Assembly (NCBI RefSeq): GCF_001593955.1
Contig: NZ_LTAZ01000003.1
Coordinates: 124,001 to 188,000, forward strand
Direction of reading: 5' to 3'
Length of the DNA: 64,000 nt
Source: Halalkalicoccus paucihalophilus
GTDB lineage: Archaea > Halobacteriota > Halobacteria > Halobacteriales > Halalkalicoccaceae
Part shown: positions 27,148 to 36,059 of the stretch, in pieces
Numbering within the stretch: position 1 is the stretch's first letter
Layout: the number at the start of each line of letters is the position of its first letter
Translations under genes and position numbers: made by a program
The notes under the pieces: model-generated
Databases searched by the model: none
What the model was told of the DNA's origin: nothing
Seen by the model: the letters and a program-made list of their open reading frames with translations, nothing else

Positions 27148-28455
27148 ACCCGCATCGCCATCCCGTCGGCGGGATGCATCGTCAGCGAGGGCCGCAGATC
27201 GAGCGGTCCCTCCCCGACCCGCTCCAACCTGTATTCCCGGCCGACAGTCGCGAGGATCAGCGTCGCTTCGAGGAGTGAGAACTGCCGGCCGATACAGCTC
27301 CGGGAACCGCCCCCGAACGGGAAGTACGCGAACCGGTGGCGTTTTTCGGCTCGTTCGGGGAGCCACCGGTCGGGGTCGAACTCCTCGGGGTCGTCGTACC
27401 ATCTGGGATCCCGGTGGACGCCCCACTGGGGCAGCATGAGTAGCGAGCCGGCAGGAACGTCGTAGCCCGCGAGATCCATCGGCGTGACCGTCTCGCGGAA
27501 CAGGGTGTAGACCGGCGGGTACAGTCGCATCGCCTCCGTGAGGACGCGGTTCGTATAGTCGAGCTTCCGGGCTTCGGCCGCCGTCGGGGATGCCCCGCCC
27601 AGCACCGTGTCGAGTTCCTCGTGGAACCGTCGCTCGACTTCGGGGTGTTCCGAGAGCAGGAACCACGTATAGGTCAGCGACAACGCGGTCGTGTCGTGAC
27701 CGGCGAGCAGCATCGTCATCAGTTCGTCGCGCACTCGCTCCTCGGGGATCGCACCGCTTCGCTCGGCCCGAAGCAGGATCGCCAAGAGGTCCTCGCCCTC
27801 CTCCCCGCGGCGTTCGGCGACGATCCCGTCGATCACCGCCTCCAGTTCGCGGATCGACGACCGGTACGAGCGAGTCTCGGGGGTCGGCAACCAGTCGGGT
27901 AACAGGAACCGTATCGGGTCGGGTTCGAAGCGCCGACCCAGGGGTTCGAGGTTCTCCTGGACTCGCCGGGTTCGTGCCTCGCCGAGGTCGGCCCCGAACA
28001 TCGCTTCGACGATGATGCCGACGGTCAGACGCGCCATCTCCCGTTCTACGTTTCGCACGTCGCCGTCGGTCCACCCTGCGATTGCATCGCGTGTGCGCTC
28101 GACCATCATCGAGTCTAATCCTGCTAACCGGCGCATGTCGAAGGCGGGCTGGGAGAGTTCGCGCATCCGCCGCCAGACCGAGCCCTCGCTCAACAACAGC
28201 CCCTCGCCGAGAAGCTCCCCCCAAGGCGTCGGCCTGAAAGTCGGGCTTTCTCACCGAGTCCTCCTCGCTGACCAGCACCCGCTCGATGTCGCTCGGATCG
28301 GTCAGCAGCCACGTCTCGCGGGGTCCCAGCGTGAAGACGGCGGCGTCGCCGTAGGCGTCACGGACGGCCTCGATGAATCGAAACGGATCCCGCGCGTAGC
28401 GATGGGTGTTCCCGACGACCGGTAGCCCCTTCGGCCCCGGTGGATGCGTCGCCAT
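27135..28455 (-). pseudogene. Cytochrome P450, disrupted by a single-base frameshift
   Basis: The N-terminus (MATHPPGPKGLPVVGNTHRYA...) reads from 28455 to about 28225. The rest continues in another frame (LLGEGLLLSEGSVWRRM...) to the stop at 27135. Deleting one base from the run of six C at 28217-28222 restores a ~440-residue P450. Its motifs are AGHDTTALS (I helix), EAMRLYPP (ExxR) and FGGGSRSCIG with the heme Cys at about 27294-27296. The rest of the gene is undamaged, so this is either a very recent mutation, a slippery tract, or a sequencing/assembly error. Substrate is unknown. Confidence 0.85.
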
Positions 28456-28548
28456 GCCGTCACTACGGATGCTGACAGGAATACTCTTTGCCCGCCACGA
28501 TTTCGGCCGAACGCGGGCCGAACCCCGATCCCAACGGATCCGTGCGTG

Positions 28549-29139
28549 TTACGACCGCTCGGTCCCGGTCACCTGTCGATGGGTGCCGACGACGAGTTCC
28601 CGGAGCACGGGCATCCCGTCGTAGGTCCACAGCAGGAACGCACAGCCCATCAGTCCGAGCTGGAAGGTCAGCTCCGGCGACGGATCCAGCGTGATCAGTT
28701 GGTAGGCGAGGGGGACGAACGCCTCGAGGAAGCCGTTGATCAGCCCCTGTCCGTGTTCTCCCTCCGCCTGTTCGAGCGGCCAGAGGACCCGCTCGACGGG
28801 GAATCGCCCGTAGCGGGGGTAATCCGGGATCACGTCGCTCGGCAGGTGCAGCAGGTAGCCGGCTCCGAACGCGAGTCCGGCCCGTGGGCGTCCCAGCCGA
28901 TGGGCGAGCACGCCGGCGAGGACCGACAGCGGGACCGCGACGAACACCGAGTGGCCAATCGCGTACCCACCGGGGAATATCCCGAACTGCCACGACAGGG
29001 TCTTATCGAGGAGATCGGGAAACAGCGCCGCGAAGACGACCGCCAGAGCCGCCACTCCGTCCGGCCCCTCGCGGTAGACGAGGTGGCTGAACAGGGAGTA
29101 GGCGACGTAGCCGACGATGACGTGTTCCCAGGGCCACAT
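28549..29139 (-). CDS. Membrane-bound metal-dependent hydrolase-like protein (DUF457/YdjM)
   Basis: 196-residue polytopic membrane protein. It begins MWPWEHVIVGYVAYSL and has the family pattern of a His near the N-terminus, LFPDLLDK, GHSVFVAVPLS and a later HLPSDVIPDYP; these His/Asp residues in membrane helices are the putative metal ligands. The family is annotated as hydrolase on distant similarity to phospholipase C-like proteins; activity has not been shown from sequence. It is 93 bp downstream of the P450 start on the same strand. Confidence 0.8.
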   Translation of the reverse strand: MWPWEHVIVGYVAYSLFSHLVYREGPDGVAALAVVFAALFPDLLDKTLSWQFGIFPGGYAIGHSVFVAVPLSVLAGVLAHRLGRPRAGLAFGAGYLLHLPSDVIPDYPRYGRFPVERVLWPLEQAEGEHGQGLINGFLEAFVPLAYQLITLDPSPELTFQLGLMGCAFLLWTYDGMPVLRELVVGTHRQVTGTERS

Positions 29140-29350
29140 GTTCTACTCGCCTGATAGTTACGCGCGTGACGTTAATACCTTTCTGCATGTCGTTGTTAAC
29201 TCGCCACACACCGATTTCGCCTCGAGTTGTGCCAGTTTGGTCCGGTTTCACGAGCTGCTTACCGCCGTCCTCGCCGTCGAACGGGCCGTGAAGGCCGTAG
29301 ATACGTTCTCGAACCGCGGGGTCGTCCCTTCGTACCGGAGTTCGTCGTCG

Positions 29351-29557
29351 CTATCGCTGCCACGCCCCGGGGGCGATTCCGAGACGGCGGGCGGCGAATG
29401 GGTAGCCCCCTGCGATCAGGATCGCTACCGCGAACGAGGCCCAGAAGCCGATATCGCCGTAGAGTTCCTGGATCGCAAACAGTACCGCGAACATCGCCGC
29501 GACCATCGCCAGGTAGTGCGGCAGTAGTTCTACGAGTCGGGAGCCGAACGAAGCCAT
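29351..29557 (-). CDS. Small membrane protein, 68 residues
   Basis: Two hydrophobic helices (LPHYLAMVAAMFAVLFAIQ and WASFAVAILIAGGYPFAARR) joined by an acidic turn (ELYGDIGF). No known motif. The ATG is at 29557. It lies between the DUF456 gene and the DUF457-type gene on the same strand, with ~90 and ~210 bp gaps, so it probably has its own promoter. Hypothetical but with normal halophile codon use. Confidence 0.6.
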   Translation of the reverse strand: MASFGSRLVELLPHYLAMVAAMFAVLFAIQELYGDIGFWASFAVAILIAGGYPFAARRLGIAPGAWQR

Positions 29558-29648
29558 TTACCCGCCCTACGCGTCCAGACGGAGTATAGTTACGGATTCC
29601 GATACCCGTTTGTCGCTGGAGTCGAACGACGAAAGCTCCCTCTGGTGA

Positions 29649-30128
29649 TCACCACACGACTACGAGGAACCCGACGAGCAGCGCGCCGGTGAGTACGACC
29701 TGCATCGCCGTCGAGGCGAGCATTCCCAGTGTCGTGTAGAGCGCCGTCCGACCGCTCCGTTCGAGGTCGCCCGAGCGCTCGAACTCGAGGGCGAAGGTCA
29801 CGATCACTACGCCCGCGAGCATACCGATCGGCCCCGTCAGGAAGAGGAGGACGAACCCGACCGCCCCGGCGATCGCCGCCGTCTTCAACGAGGCCCCGCT
29901 GGCCGTCGAGGAGATCACGCTCGAGAGGAAGTCGAAGGCGAGCGTCAACAGTCCCAACAGGGTCGCCCCCACGAGAAAGAGGACACCGGGTTCCGCGAAG
30001 CCGCTCTGCCACCAGTAGTAGTAGATCCCGACCAGCGAGAGCAGCGCGCCCGGAACGAGCGGAACGAAACTCCCCAGTACCCCACAGACGAGCAGCGCGA
30101 CGGCGAGTGCGAGCACGAGGTCGACCAT
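29649..30128 (-). CDS. DUF456 family membrane protein
   Basis: 159-residue polytopic membrane protein. It has the DUF456 pattern: an N-terminal hairpin (CGVLGSFVPLVPGALLSLVG), YYYWWQSGF, the LTLAFDFLSSVISSTASGAS loop and a glycine-rich second pair of helices (IAGAVGFVLLFLTGPIGML). No function is established for the family. The start ATG at 30128 overlaps the stop of the upstream old-yellow-enzyme-like gene, so the two are probably cotranscribed. Confidence 0.82.
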   Translation of the reverse strand: MVDLVLALAVALLVCGVLGSFVPLVPGALLSLVGIYYYWWQSGFAEPGVLFLVGATLLGLLTLAFDFLSSVISSTASGASLKTAAIAGAVGFVLLFLTGPIGMLAGVVIVTFALEFERSGDLERSGRTALYTTLGMLASTAMQVVLTGALLVGFLVVVW

Positions 30129-31417
30129 CAGCGTTCGTAGGCCCCCCGTCGGACCAACTCCCCGCGTTTTGCGAGCACGCTCGGGGTGCGACAGACCCCC
30201 CGTGCGCCCGCGACCTGCGGGACGGTGCAGTTGTTGCAGTTCTCACAGACCGCCCGTTCACCCGAGAGAACGCGCGCGGGCAGGCGTGGCTCGGCGTAGA
30301 AGGGTCGGCCCATCCCGACGGCGTCGGCCCCCGTACCGAGCACTCGCCCTATTTGGGGGCCACGGATCCCGCCCTCACAGAGGACGGGAATCGAGACCCG
30401 CTTGCGCACCTCCTCACAGAGCCCGGCGTTCCACGCTGGCTCGAAGTCGAAACCAGTGGCATGGATTCGGTTGGCGAGCGCGACCGCCCGCCAGCCCGCG
30501 CCGAAGGCGTCCTCGTAGCCCTCGGCGAAGCGCTCGTCGGCCCACGCGCGCTCGGGGAACTCGCCCCTGATGAGGCTCATGTCCCAGAACACCGAACCCC
30601 GAACGGGGGCGACTGCGTTGTAGCCCATCGCCTCGCAGGCCCGGCAGATCTCGATGGCATCTCGTTCTGAGAGATATCGCCGGACGACGGCTGGACTCCC
30701 GGTTTCGGCGGGAACTTTCGTCACGAGCGGCACCGACCCGGCGCGCTCGCGGACCTCGTCGTGGATCGCGGCGAGGAACCTGACGCGGTTCGTGAGGGAC
30801 CCTCCGAACTCGTCGGTCCGACGGTTGTAGAACGGCGAGAGGAACTGCTGGACGATCCCCATGTTCGCACCCGCGATGTGGATCCCGTCGTAGCCCGCCG
30901 AGAGGGCGTATTTTGCCGAACGTCCGAAGTCGGCGGCCAGATCGTAGACCTCCTCGGTCGAGAGAACCTGCGGGTCGTACTCGAGGATTCCCAGCCGATC
31001 CGCGAGCCGGAGCGATCGGGGCGGCCGTGAGACCGCGAGCTGTTTTATATCCGGGTGCTCGGCGCGATAGCCCGCGTGCCACGTTTCCATGCTCCGCAGT
31101 CCGCCGTGTTCGAGTTGGAGGAAGACCCGCGAGCCATGGTCGTGAATCGCGTCGGTCAGTTCCCCGAGACGGGAGACGAACTCGGGATCGTGGACGCGGG
31201 TCATCCCCGGTGCGGCACAGCCGCCCTCGCCGCGGACGATCGTTGCGCCCTGGAATATCAGACCGACACCGGATTCGGCAGCGGGTTCGAGCTCGCTGAT
31301 CAGGGTGTCGACCGCGCCGGGACCGTTGCCCGCACACTCCAGTAACGGGGCGCGATACAGTCGATTGGGTATCGAGAGCCCGCCGATAGTGAGTGGGTCG
31401 GTGAGCCGCGGGGACAT
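30128..31417 (-). CDS. Old yellow enzyme / 2,4-dienoyl-CoA reductase-like FMN oxidoreductase
   Basis: 429-residue TIM-barrel flavoprotein. It begins with LTIGGLSIPNRLYRAPL; FLQLEHGGLRS and YDGIHIAGANMGIVQQFLSPFYNRRTDEFGG (recognised as the HxxN-type active-site block with Asn for His) follow. The C-terminal CENCNNC..C cluster matches the [4Fe-4S] ligands of FadH-type enzymes. The protein stops there: the second half (FAD and NADPH domains) of full-length FadH is absent. It may act with a separate reductase. Substrate is unknown. Confidence 0.85.
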   Translation of the reverse strand: MSPRLTDPLTIGGLSIPNRLYRAPLLECAGNGPGAVDTLISELEPAAESGVGLIFQGATIVRGEGGCAAPGMTRVHDPEFVSRLGELTDAIHDHGSRVFLQLEHGGLRSMETWHAGYRAEHPDIKQLAVSRPPRSLRLADRLGILEYDPQVLSTEEVYDLAADFGRSAKYALSAGYDGIHIAGANMGIVQQFLSPFYNRRTDEFGGSLTNRVRFLAAIHDEVRERAGSVPLVTKVPAETGSPAVVRRYLSERDAIEICRACEAMGYNAVAPVRGSVFWDMSLIRGEFPERAWADERFAEGYEDAFGAGWRAVALANRIHATGFDFEPAWNAGLCEEVRKRVSIPVLCEGGIRGPQIGRVLGTGADAVGMGRPFYAEPRLPARVLSGERAVCENCNNCTVPQVAGARGVCRTPSVLAKRGELVRRGAYER

Positions 31418-31456
31418 GGCCCCTACTACGGGATCAGGAGAATAAGGGGTTCGGCC

Positions 31457-31858
31457 CTACAGCGAGCCCTCGGGCTGGTCCTGGTCGCCTTCGACGTCCT
31501 CTTCGATCCCCGCTAGATCCCGCTCGTCGTTGTACTCCTCGGGGCCTCCCTCGCTTCCGGTGAGCTCGTTGTACAGCGCCTCTTCTGCCTCCTCGGCGGT
31601 GTCGAAGCGCTCACCCTCCAGCCGGTCGAAGACGCTGCCGATGGATTCGGTTTCGTTGGGCATGTCGATGGGCTCCTGCCCGTAGTCGACCGCGAGCTCC
31701 TCGCTGGTCGCGGGGTACTTGTGCTCGGAAAGCATCTCGCCGAAGCGGTCGTCCGCGGCGGCGGATTCGGCGGCTTCGGCCCGCTCGCGCTGGCGTTCGC
31801 GTGCGCTCTCCTGTGGGTCTCGTTCTCCCATGTCCGTCGGTTCGTCGGCCCGGCCCAT
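31457..31858 (-). CDS. Acidic haloarchaeal protein (DUF5789-type)
   Basis: 133-residue very acidic protein from ATG 31858; ATG 31831 (MGERDPQES) is an equally good start. The core HKYPATSEELAVDYGQEPIDMPN and SIGSVFDRLEGERFDTAEEA resembles the small DUF5789 haloarchaeal family, which has no assigned function. The N-terminus is a charged helix rich in Arg/Glu/Ala; the C-terminus is disordered. It lies 27 bp after cgi121 on the same strand. Confidence 0.68.
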   Translation of the reverse strand: MGRADEPTDMGERDPQESARERQRERAEAAESAAADDRFGEMLSEHKYPATSEELAVDYGQEPIDMPNETESIGSVFDRLEGERFDTAEEAEEALYNELTGSEGGPEEYNDERDLAGIEEDVEGDQDQPEGSL

Positions 31859-31885
31859 AACGGTTGGACCTGCAGACGCACCGTC

Positions 31886-32380
31886 CTATCGCTCGACGAC
31901 CAGTAGCGCGACCCGTTCGCAGACCAGCTCTTCGAGGCTCGCGTCGCTCGCCGCTCGCTCGGCGTCCGTGATCGCGTAAAACTCCGTGATTCGTCCCTCG
32001 TCGGCCCGGTCACCGGGCTTCCACCCAGTCGGTTCGACGTGTTCCGAGAGCGCCTCGATCACCCCGCTCTCGTCCTCGCCGTCCACGACGATCACGACCG
32101 CCTGTTCGCCTTCTGAAACGCCGATTCCGAACGCCCGGTTGATCTGTCTTCGTCCGGCAGCATACAGCAGAACCTCGACGCTTTGCTCGCGGGCGATGGT
32201 CTCTCCGCGCTCGCGTGCCCGGTTCGCGAGTTCGACTGCGCGCGAGAGGTGGTCGGGACCGGCGACGTAGCGGGCGTCGAACGCCTGTACGACACAGCCG
32301 AACCGTTGGCCGATCGAGTCGAGATCCCCGAGAAAGGTATCGAGATCCGTAATCTCGGCGCTCCCTGCGAGAAGTTCCAT
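31886..32380 (-). CDS. cgi121: KEOPS complex subunit Cgi121
   Basis: 164-residue subunit of KEOPS, the complex that makes t6A37 on ANN-decoding tRNAs; Cgi121 binds the tRNA 3' end. Recognisable features are VQAFDARYVAGPDHLSRAVELA near the N-terminus, VEVLLYAAGRRQINRAFGIGV (the family core) and the GVIEAL..PTGWKPGD segment. Its ATG at 32380 follows the hel308 stop with no gap, so it is translated as the second gene of that operon. Confidence 0.9.
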   Translation of the reverse strand: MELLAGSAEITDLDTFLGDLDSIGQRFGCVVQAFDARYVAGPDHLSRAVELANRARERGETIAREQSVEVLLYAAGRRQINRAFGIGVSEGEQAVVIVVDGEDESGVIEALSEHVEPTGWKPGDRADEGRITEFYAITDAERAASDASLEELVCERVALLVVER

Positions 32381-34618
32381 TCAGAAATCACCCAACCCCG
32401 CCTGCCCATCGCCGCGATCGGGCTCGACTTCGACGGCCGCCGACTCGTCGGCCTCTACCCCCTCGATCGAGGGGTTCGGGTGGCCGGCGTTTCTGAGGAT
32501 CGTCTCCGTGGTCTTCTCTCGTCCGCGAAGCGCCCCGAGGACGACCGATTTCTCGGCCGTTCGGAGGTCCTCACGGGTCTCGATCCCGGCCTCGAACAGC
32601 CAGCGCGCGCGCTTTCGGCCGACGTTGCCGACGCCGGTGAGCCCGAGCAGCTCCTCGCCCACGCCGTGTTCGACGCGCTGGCGCGCGGCGCTGATCGACG
32701 CGACCACGTCGGGTCCGAGGTCGAGTTCGACCGCGAGGCGCTCGGCGGCGTTGAGTAGCCACTCGGCAGTCTCGACTTTCCCACGGAGATCGCCGGGGCC
32801 GATCGAGTAGCGCTCGGTGATCCGGTCCTCGTCGACCTCGCTCGCCCAGTCCTCTAGTAAGGAAGCGGTCTTGAGCGCCGAGAGCCAGTCTTCGAACCTT
32901 TCAGACTCGAACTCGGTGGGCATATCTCCCAAGAACTCGGTCTCGCGCTCGTAGGCGATCTCGGTGTACTTCTCGCGGTCGCCCGACCGGAGGTAGAGCT
33001 CCCACATGTCGGGGGTGCGCGCGACGAGGTGATACAGGCCGAGCGCGCTCGCCTGCTCCGAACCCCGGAGTCCGTCGATCATCTCGGCGGCGCTCATGGG
33101 GTCGAGGTAGAGCCGCGAGACAGTGTGGCCGATTCCCGTCGCCTCGATGTTCCCACTATCGAGTTCGAGGAAGCCGTTCCGTTCGAGGTAGTCGAGCATC
33201 CGGTCCGTCACCGATTCGAGCCGACCGGGATCGGTCGACTGGGTCGCATAGAGGGTGCGTTCGAGGAACTCGAGGAGTCCCTCGTGAGTGTTCGCGAACC
33301 CGGAGGCGATCGTCGCGAGGATATGTGTGCGGAGTGCGGGTTCGGTCGCCAGTTTCGAGCGGACGGGTTCGGGGTCGGCCCAGACGTACCGTTCGAAGAG
33401 TTCGTCGAGTTCGTCGTGGTTCTTCGCGAGCAGCAGGGCCTCGCCGTAGGGATCGAGCCCGGGCCGGCCGGCTCGCCCCATCATCTGGTGGACCTCCAGC
33501 GTTGCGAGCGGTTTCATCCCGCCGGCGTCGCCGTCGTAGCGCTGCCAGTCCCGAACGATCACCCGCCTGCTGGGGGTGTTGACGCCCGCCGCGAGCGTCG
33601 GCGTCGCGCTGATCGCCTTGATCAGCCGGTTGCGGAAGGCGTCCTCGACGAGCGTGCGGTGCTCGCGCGCGAGGCCGGCGTGATGGAACGCCGCGCCGTT
33701 TTCGATGGCGTCAGCCAGATCGTCGCTGGTCTCCGAGTCGCTTACGCCCCGGACCTCCTCGGCGAGTTCGGCGAGCCGTGCTCGCTCTTCGTCCGTGAGC
33801 TGGTCCTCCACGGCCCCGCCCAGCCGGCGGGCGGCGGCCTCGGCGTTCCGTCGGGAGTTGACGAACACGAGCGAGGACCCCCCGTCGGAGAGGGCATTGG
33901 AAACGAGCGCAGTCGTCGGGTTTTCGCCCGACTCAACGACGAACTCCTCCTGTGAGCCGTCGTCGAAATGGAGTGCGCTGCCGTAGTGGACGCCTGTCCG
34001 AAGGTCGATGGGGCGCCACTCCGAGTGGACGAGTTCGGCGTCGAGCCACTCGGCGATCTCGCCCGCGTTTCCGACGGTCGCCGAGAGCGCGACCGTCTGG
34101 AGCGCGGGGTTCAACTGTCTGAGCTTCGCCAGCGTGACCTCCAGCGTGGGTCCGCGGTTCGCGTCGTCCACGAGGTGGATCTCGTCGGCGACGACACACG
34201 AGAGGTCCTCGATCCACGACGCGCCGTTCCGTACGAGCGAGTCGACCTTCTCGCTGGTGGCGACGACGATATCCCGATTGGAAAGCCACTCCTCGTCCGA
34301 GTCGTAATTTCCCGTCGAGACGCCCACCGAAACGCCGAAGGACTCGAAGCGCTCGAATTCTCGCTTCTTCTCGCTCGCCAGTGCCCGTAGCGGGACGATA
34401 TACAGCGCCTTGCCGCCGCGTTCGACCGACGCGAGCATCGCGAGCTCGGCGATCAGGGTCTTGCCGCTGGCGGTGGGGACGCTCGCGACGACGCTCTCCC
34501 CCTCGGTGACGCCGGCCTCGACGGCCTCCGCTTGGGGCGGGTAGAGTTCCTCGATGCCCTCCTCGCGAAGGTGTTCCGCCACCCCCTCGGGAAGGCCCGA
34601 AAGCTCCGCGGTTTGCAT
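32381..34618 (-). CDS. hel308: Hel308 superfamily 2 DNA helicase
   Basis: 3'-5' helicase that acts at stalled replication forks; 745 residues. Motifs in order: Q-motif YPPQAEAV, Walker [16 protein letters not shown] box, [15 protein letters not shown] and [11 protein letters not shown] winged helix, ratchet domain and C-terminal helix-hairpin-helix ([16 protein letters not shown]) follow. The last residues QAGLGDF match a PCNA-interacting (QxxLxxF) motif. The start at 34618 ([10 protein letters not shown]) puts the family N-terminus first. A gtttaaac element at 34643-34650 is a likely TATA box giving a leaderless mRNA. It is divergent from ferredoxin. Confidence 0.95.
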   Translation of the reverse strand: MQTAELSGLPEGVAEHLREEGIEELYPPQAEAVEAGVTEGESVVASVPTASGKTLIAELAMLASVERGGKALYIVPLRALASEKKREFERFESFGVSVGVSTGNYDSDEEWLSNRDIVVATSEKVDSLVRNGASWIEDLSCVVADEIHLVDDANRGPTLEVTLAKLRQLNPALQTVALSATVGNAGEIAEWLDAELVHSEWRPIDLRTGVHYGSALHFDDGSQEEFVVESGENPTTALVSNALSDGGSSLVFVNSRRNAEAAARRLGGAVEDQLTDEERARLAELAEEVRGVSDSETSDDLADAIENGAAFHHAGLAREHRTLVEDAFRNRLIKAISATPTLAAGVNTPSRRVIVRDWQRYDGDAGGMKPLATLEVHQMMGRAGRPGLDPYGEALLLAKNHDELDELFERYVWADPEPVRSKLATEPALRTHILATIASGFANTHEGLLEFLERTLYATQSTDPGRLESVTDRMLDYLERNGFLELDSGNIEATGIGHTVSRLYLDPMSAAEMIDGLRGSEQASALGLYHLVARTPDMWELYLRSGDREKYTEIAYERETEFLGDMPTEFESERFEDWLSALKTASLLEDWASEVDEDRITERYSIGPGDLRGKVETAEWLLNAAERLAVELDLGPDVVASISAARQRVEHGVGEELLGLTGVGNVGRKRARWLFEAGIETREDLRTAEKSVVLGALRGREKTTETILRNAGHPNPSIEGVEADESAAVEVEPDRGDGQAGLGDF

Positions 34619-34706
34619 TGGACGTTTTTGGCCCGTCAGTGGGTTTAAACTGTCGCACCGGGGCGGGCTCCGCCACGGTTTTAGGCCTCTCGGCGCAACC
34701 TCGGGT
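34619..34706. promoter_or_regulatory. Divergent hel308 / ferredoxin promoters
   Basis: The 8-bp palindrome gtttaaac (34643-34650) lies ~27 bp before the hel308 ATG. ggttttaggc (34676-34685) lies ~25 bp before the ferredoxin ATG at 34707. Both spacings fit leaderless haloarchaeal transcripts. Confidence 0.6.
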
Positions 34707-34952
34707 ATGCGAATCGAATATGATAGAGACACCTGCATCGGGATCTACCAGTGCGTCGACGAATGGGAGAAGTTCGAGAAGGACATGGACGCCGGGAAGG
34801 CCGAACTCGTCGGCGCCGAGGAGACCGAGGACGGGACGTTCGTCCTCGAAGTCCCCGAGGGCGAGGAGTTCGACGCCGAGATGGCTGCCCGGGTCTGCCC
34901 GGTCGACGCCATCACGCTCTACGATGACGACGGCGAACAGACGGTTCCTTAA
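34707..34952 (+). CDS. Small acidic ferredoxin with three cysteines
   Basis: 81-residue electron carrier. Cysteines occur only at residues 10, 16 and 64 (DTCIGIYQC and VCPVDAI). The pattern is that of single-cluster ferredoxins in which one Cys of CxxCxxC is missing, so a [3Fe-4S] cluster or a non-Cys fourth ligand is expected. The central acidic segment is halophile-typical. The ATG at 34707 is set by the family N-terminus ([10 protein letters not shown]) and the promoter spacing. Stop codons overlap with the convergent cupin gene. Confidence 0.85.
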   Translation: MRIEYDRDTCIGIYQCVDEWEKFEKDMDAGKAELVGAEETEDGTFVLEVPEGEEFDAEMAARVCPVDAITLYDDDGEQTVP

Positions 34953-35431
34953 CTCTGTAGATCCCAGAACTCGCGGGCGTCCTCGCGCTCGAAGAAGCCC
35001 TCCACACTGCGTTCCTCGCGTCCGCCCGGCGGCGACCCGGCGAAGACGCCGATCGCGTCGGCATCGGGATAGACGGTCACGTCGGGATCGCGCATCGTCG
35101 AGATCGCGAGATAGCGAAGCGGCTCCTCGGAGTCGTTGATCACGCGGTGAGCACCTGCCTCGCCGACCGGGAGCGCGACGTACTCGCCCGCCCGGAGGTC
35201 GTGTTTCTCCTCCTCACCTCGTAGGACGCCGGTCCCCGAGAGGACGTAGAGCGCCTCCTCGTTTCCCGTGTGGTAGTGATAGGGCCACGACCCGCTTTCA
35301 GGTGGGAGTTCGTAGAGGCTACACCCGATCCCCTCACCGCCCGCTTCCTCGGCCAGTTGCTTGCGCCGAAAGCGCGTGTCGCCGCGATCGGTTTCGTTCC
35401 ACTCGAGGTCGGACTCGTTGACGCGATCCAT
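34949..35431 (-). CDS. Cupin-domain protein
   Basis: 160-residue single-domain cupin. Motif 1 is YHYHTGNEEALYVLSGTG (His-His-Glu metal ligands) and motif 2 is LPVGEAGAHRVIN. The C-terminus carries DPDVTVYPDADAIGVFAG, seen in cupins related to sugar isomerase-like and mannose-6-phosphate isomerase-like proteins. Substrate unknown. Start taken at ATG 35431; GTG 35437 is an alternative. It ends overlapping the ferredoxin stop on the other strand. Confidence 0.85.
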   Translation of the reverse strand: MDRVNESDLEWNETDRGDTRFRRKQLAEEAGGEGIGCSLYELPPESGSWPYHYHTGNEEALYVLSGTGVLRGEEEKHDLRAGEYVALPVGEAGAHRVINDSEEPLRYLAISTMRDPDVTVYPDADAIGVFAGSPPGGREERSVEGFFEREDAREFWDLQS

Positions 35432-35489
35432 GAGCACGTGCTCGCCGCGGACGGCGATAGTCGTTCGGGGCGGCTCGGTTCCCGCCCGG

Positions 35490-35687
35490 CTACTCGCCCG
35501 ATGTCGACCGGTATCCGGCGGCGATCCCGGCGAATCCGACGAGCAGCATGAGTATCATCCCCGGATCCAGCAGTACCGCCGGATCGAACTCCCCCGAATA
35601 GGCGGCGGCCCACAGGACCGCCACACCCGGTAGTACCACGAGCGCCAGCACCAGCGCGGTCACGAACCCCTCGCTCGACGCGTTCAC
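35490..35687 (-). CDS. 65-residue two-helix membrane protein
   Basis: Starts with GTG at 35687 (VNASSEGFVTALVLALVV...) and contains two hydrophobic segments separated by YSGEFDPAVLLDPG, ending GYRSTSGE. No recognised motif. It lies between the cupin gene and another small membrane protein, all on the minus strand. Upstream frame is arginine-rich and antisense-like, which supports the GTG start. Hypothetical. Confidence 0.6.
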   Translation of the reverse strand: MNASSEGFVTALVLALVVLPGVAVLWAAAYSGEFDPAVLLDPGMILMLLVGFAGIAAGYRSTSGE

Positions 35688-35733
35688 ATCCCTTCTCTCG
35701 ATGCGGCCCTCATACGATCTCGGGGTGGGGTGA

Positions 35734-35994
35734 TCACTCGTATCCCTGCCGGTAGTCGACCGCGCGGTACAGGACGAAGAGTACGGCGTTGAGCACGCCT
35801 GCGAGCGCGAGAACCGTTCCGATCTGCGGACCGAGGGTCTCGAGCAGGCTGCCGGTCGATCCCACGTTGGCCATCCCGTACGTAAAAAAGGCGGCGATGG
35901 CACCCCAAACGAACAAAATCGCCGCGATTCGGGCCCCGTCCTCTACGTAATCCGACACCGGATGTGCGCTCGGAACGGAGGGTGGCTCGGACAT
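35734..35994 (-). CDS. 86-residue membrane protein, haloarchaeal
   Basis: ATG at 35994 (MSEPPSVPSAHPVSDYVED). It has two hydrophobic helices (IAAILFVWGAIAAFFTYGMA and IGTVLALAGVLNAVLFVLYR) and a short polar tail. AT-rich DNA (ttctaatactcgtgaaaaatatatg) immediately upstream provides the promoter. It sits between mdh and the 65-residue membrane protein. No function can be assigned. Confidence 0.65.
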   Translation of the reverse strand: MSEPPSVPSAHPVSDYVEDGARIAAILFVWGAIAAFFTYGMANVGSTGSLLETLGPQIGTVLALAGVLNAVLFVLYRAVDYRQGYE

Positions 35995-36059
35995 AATTCC
36001 TTCTAATACTCGTGAAAAATATATGTTCCGGCCACGCGAGCGATGCCATCCGGCGCCGG

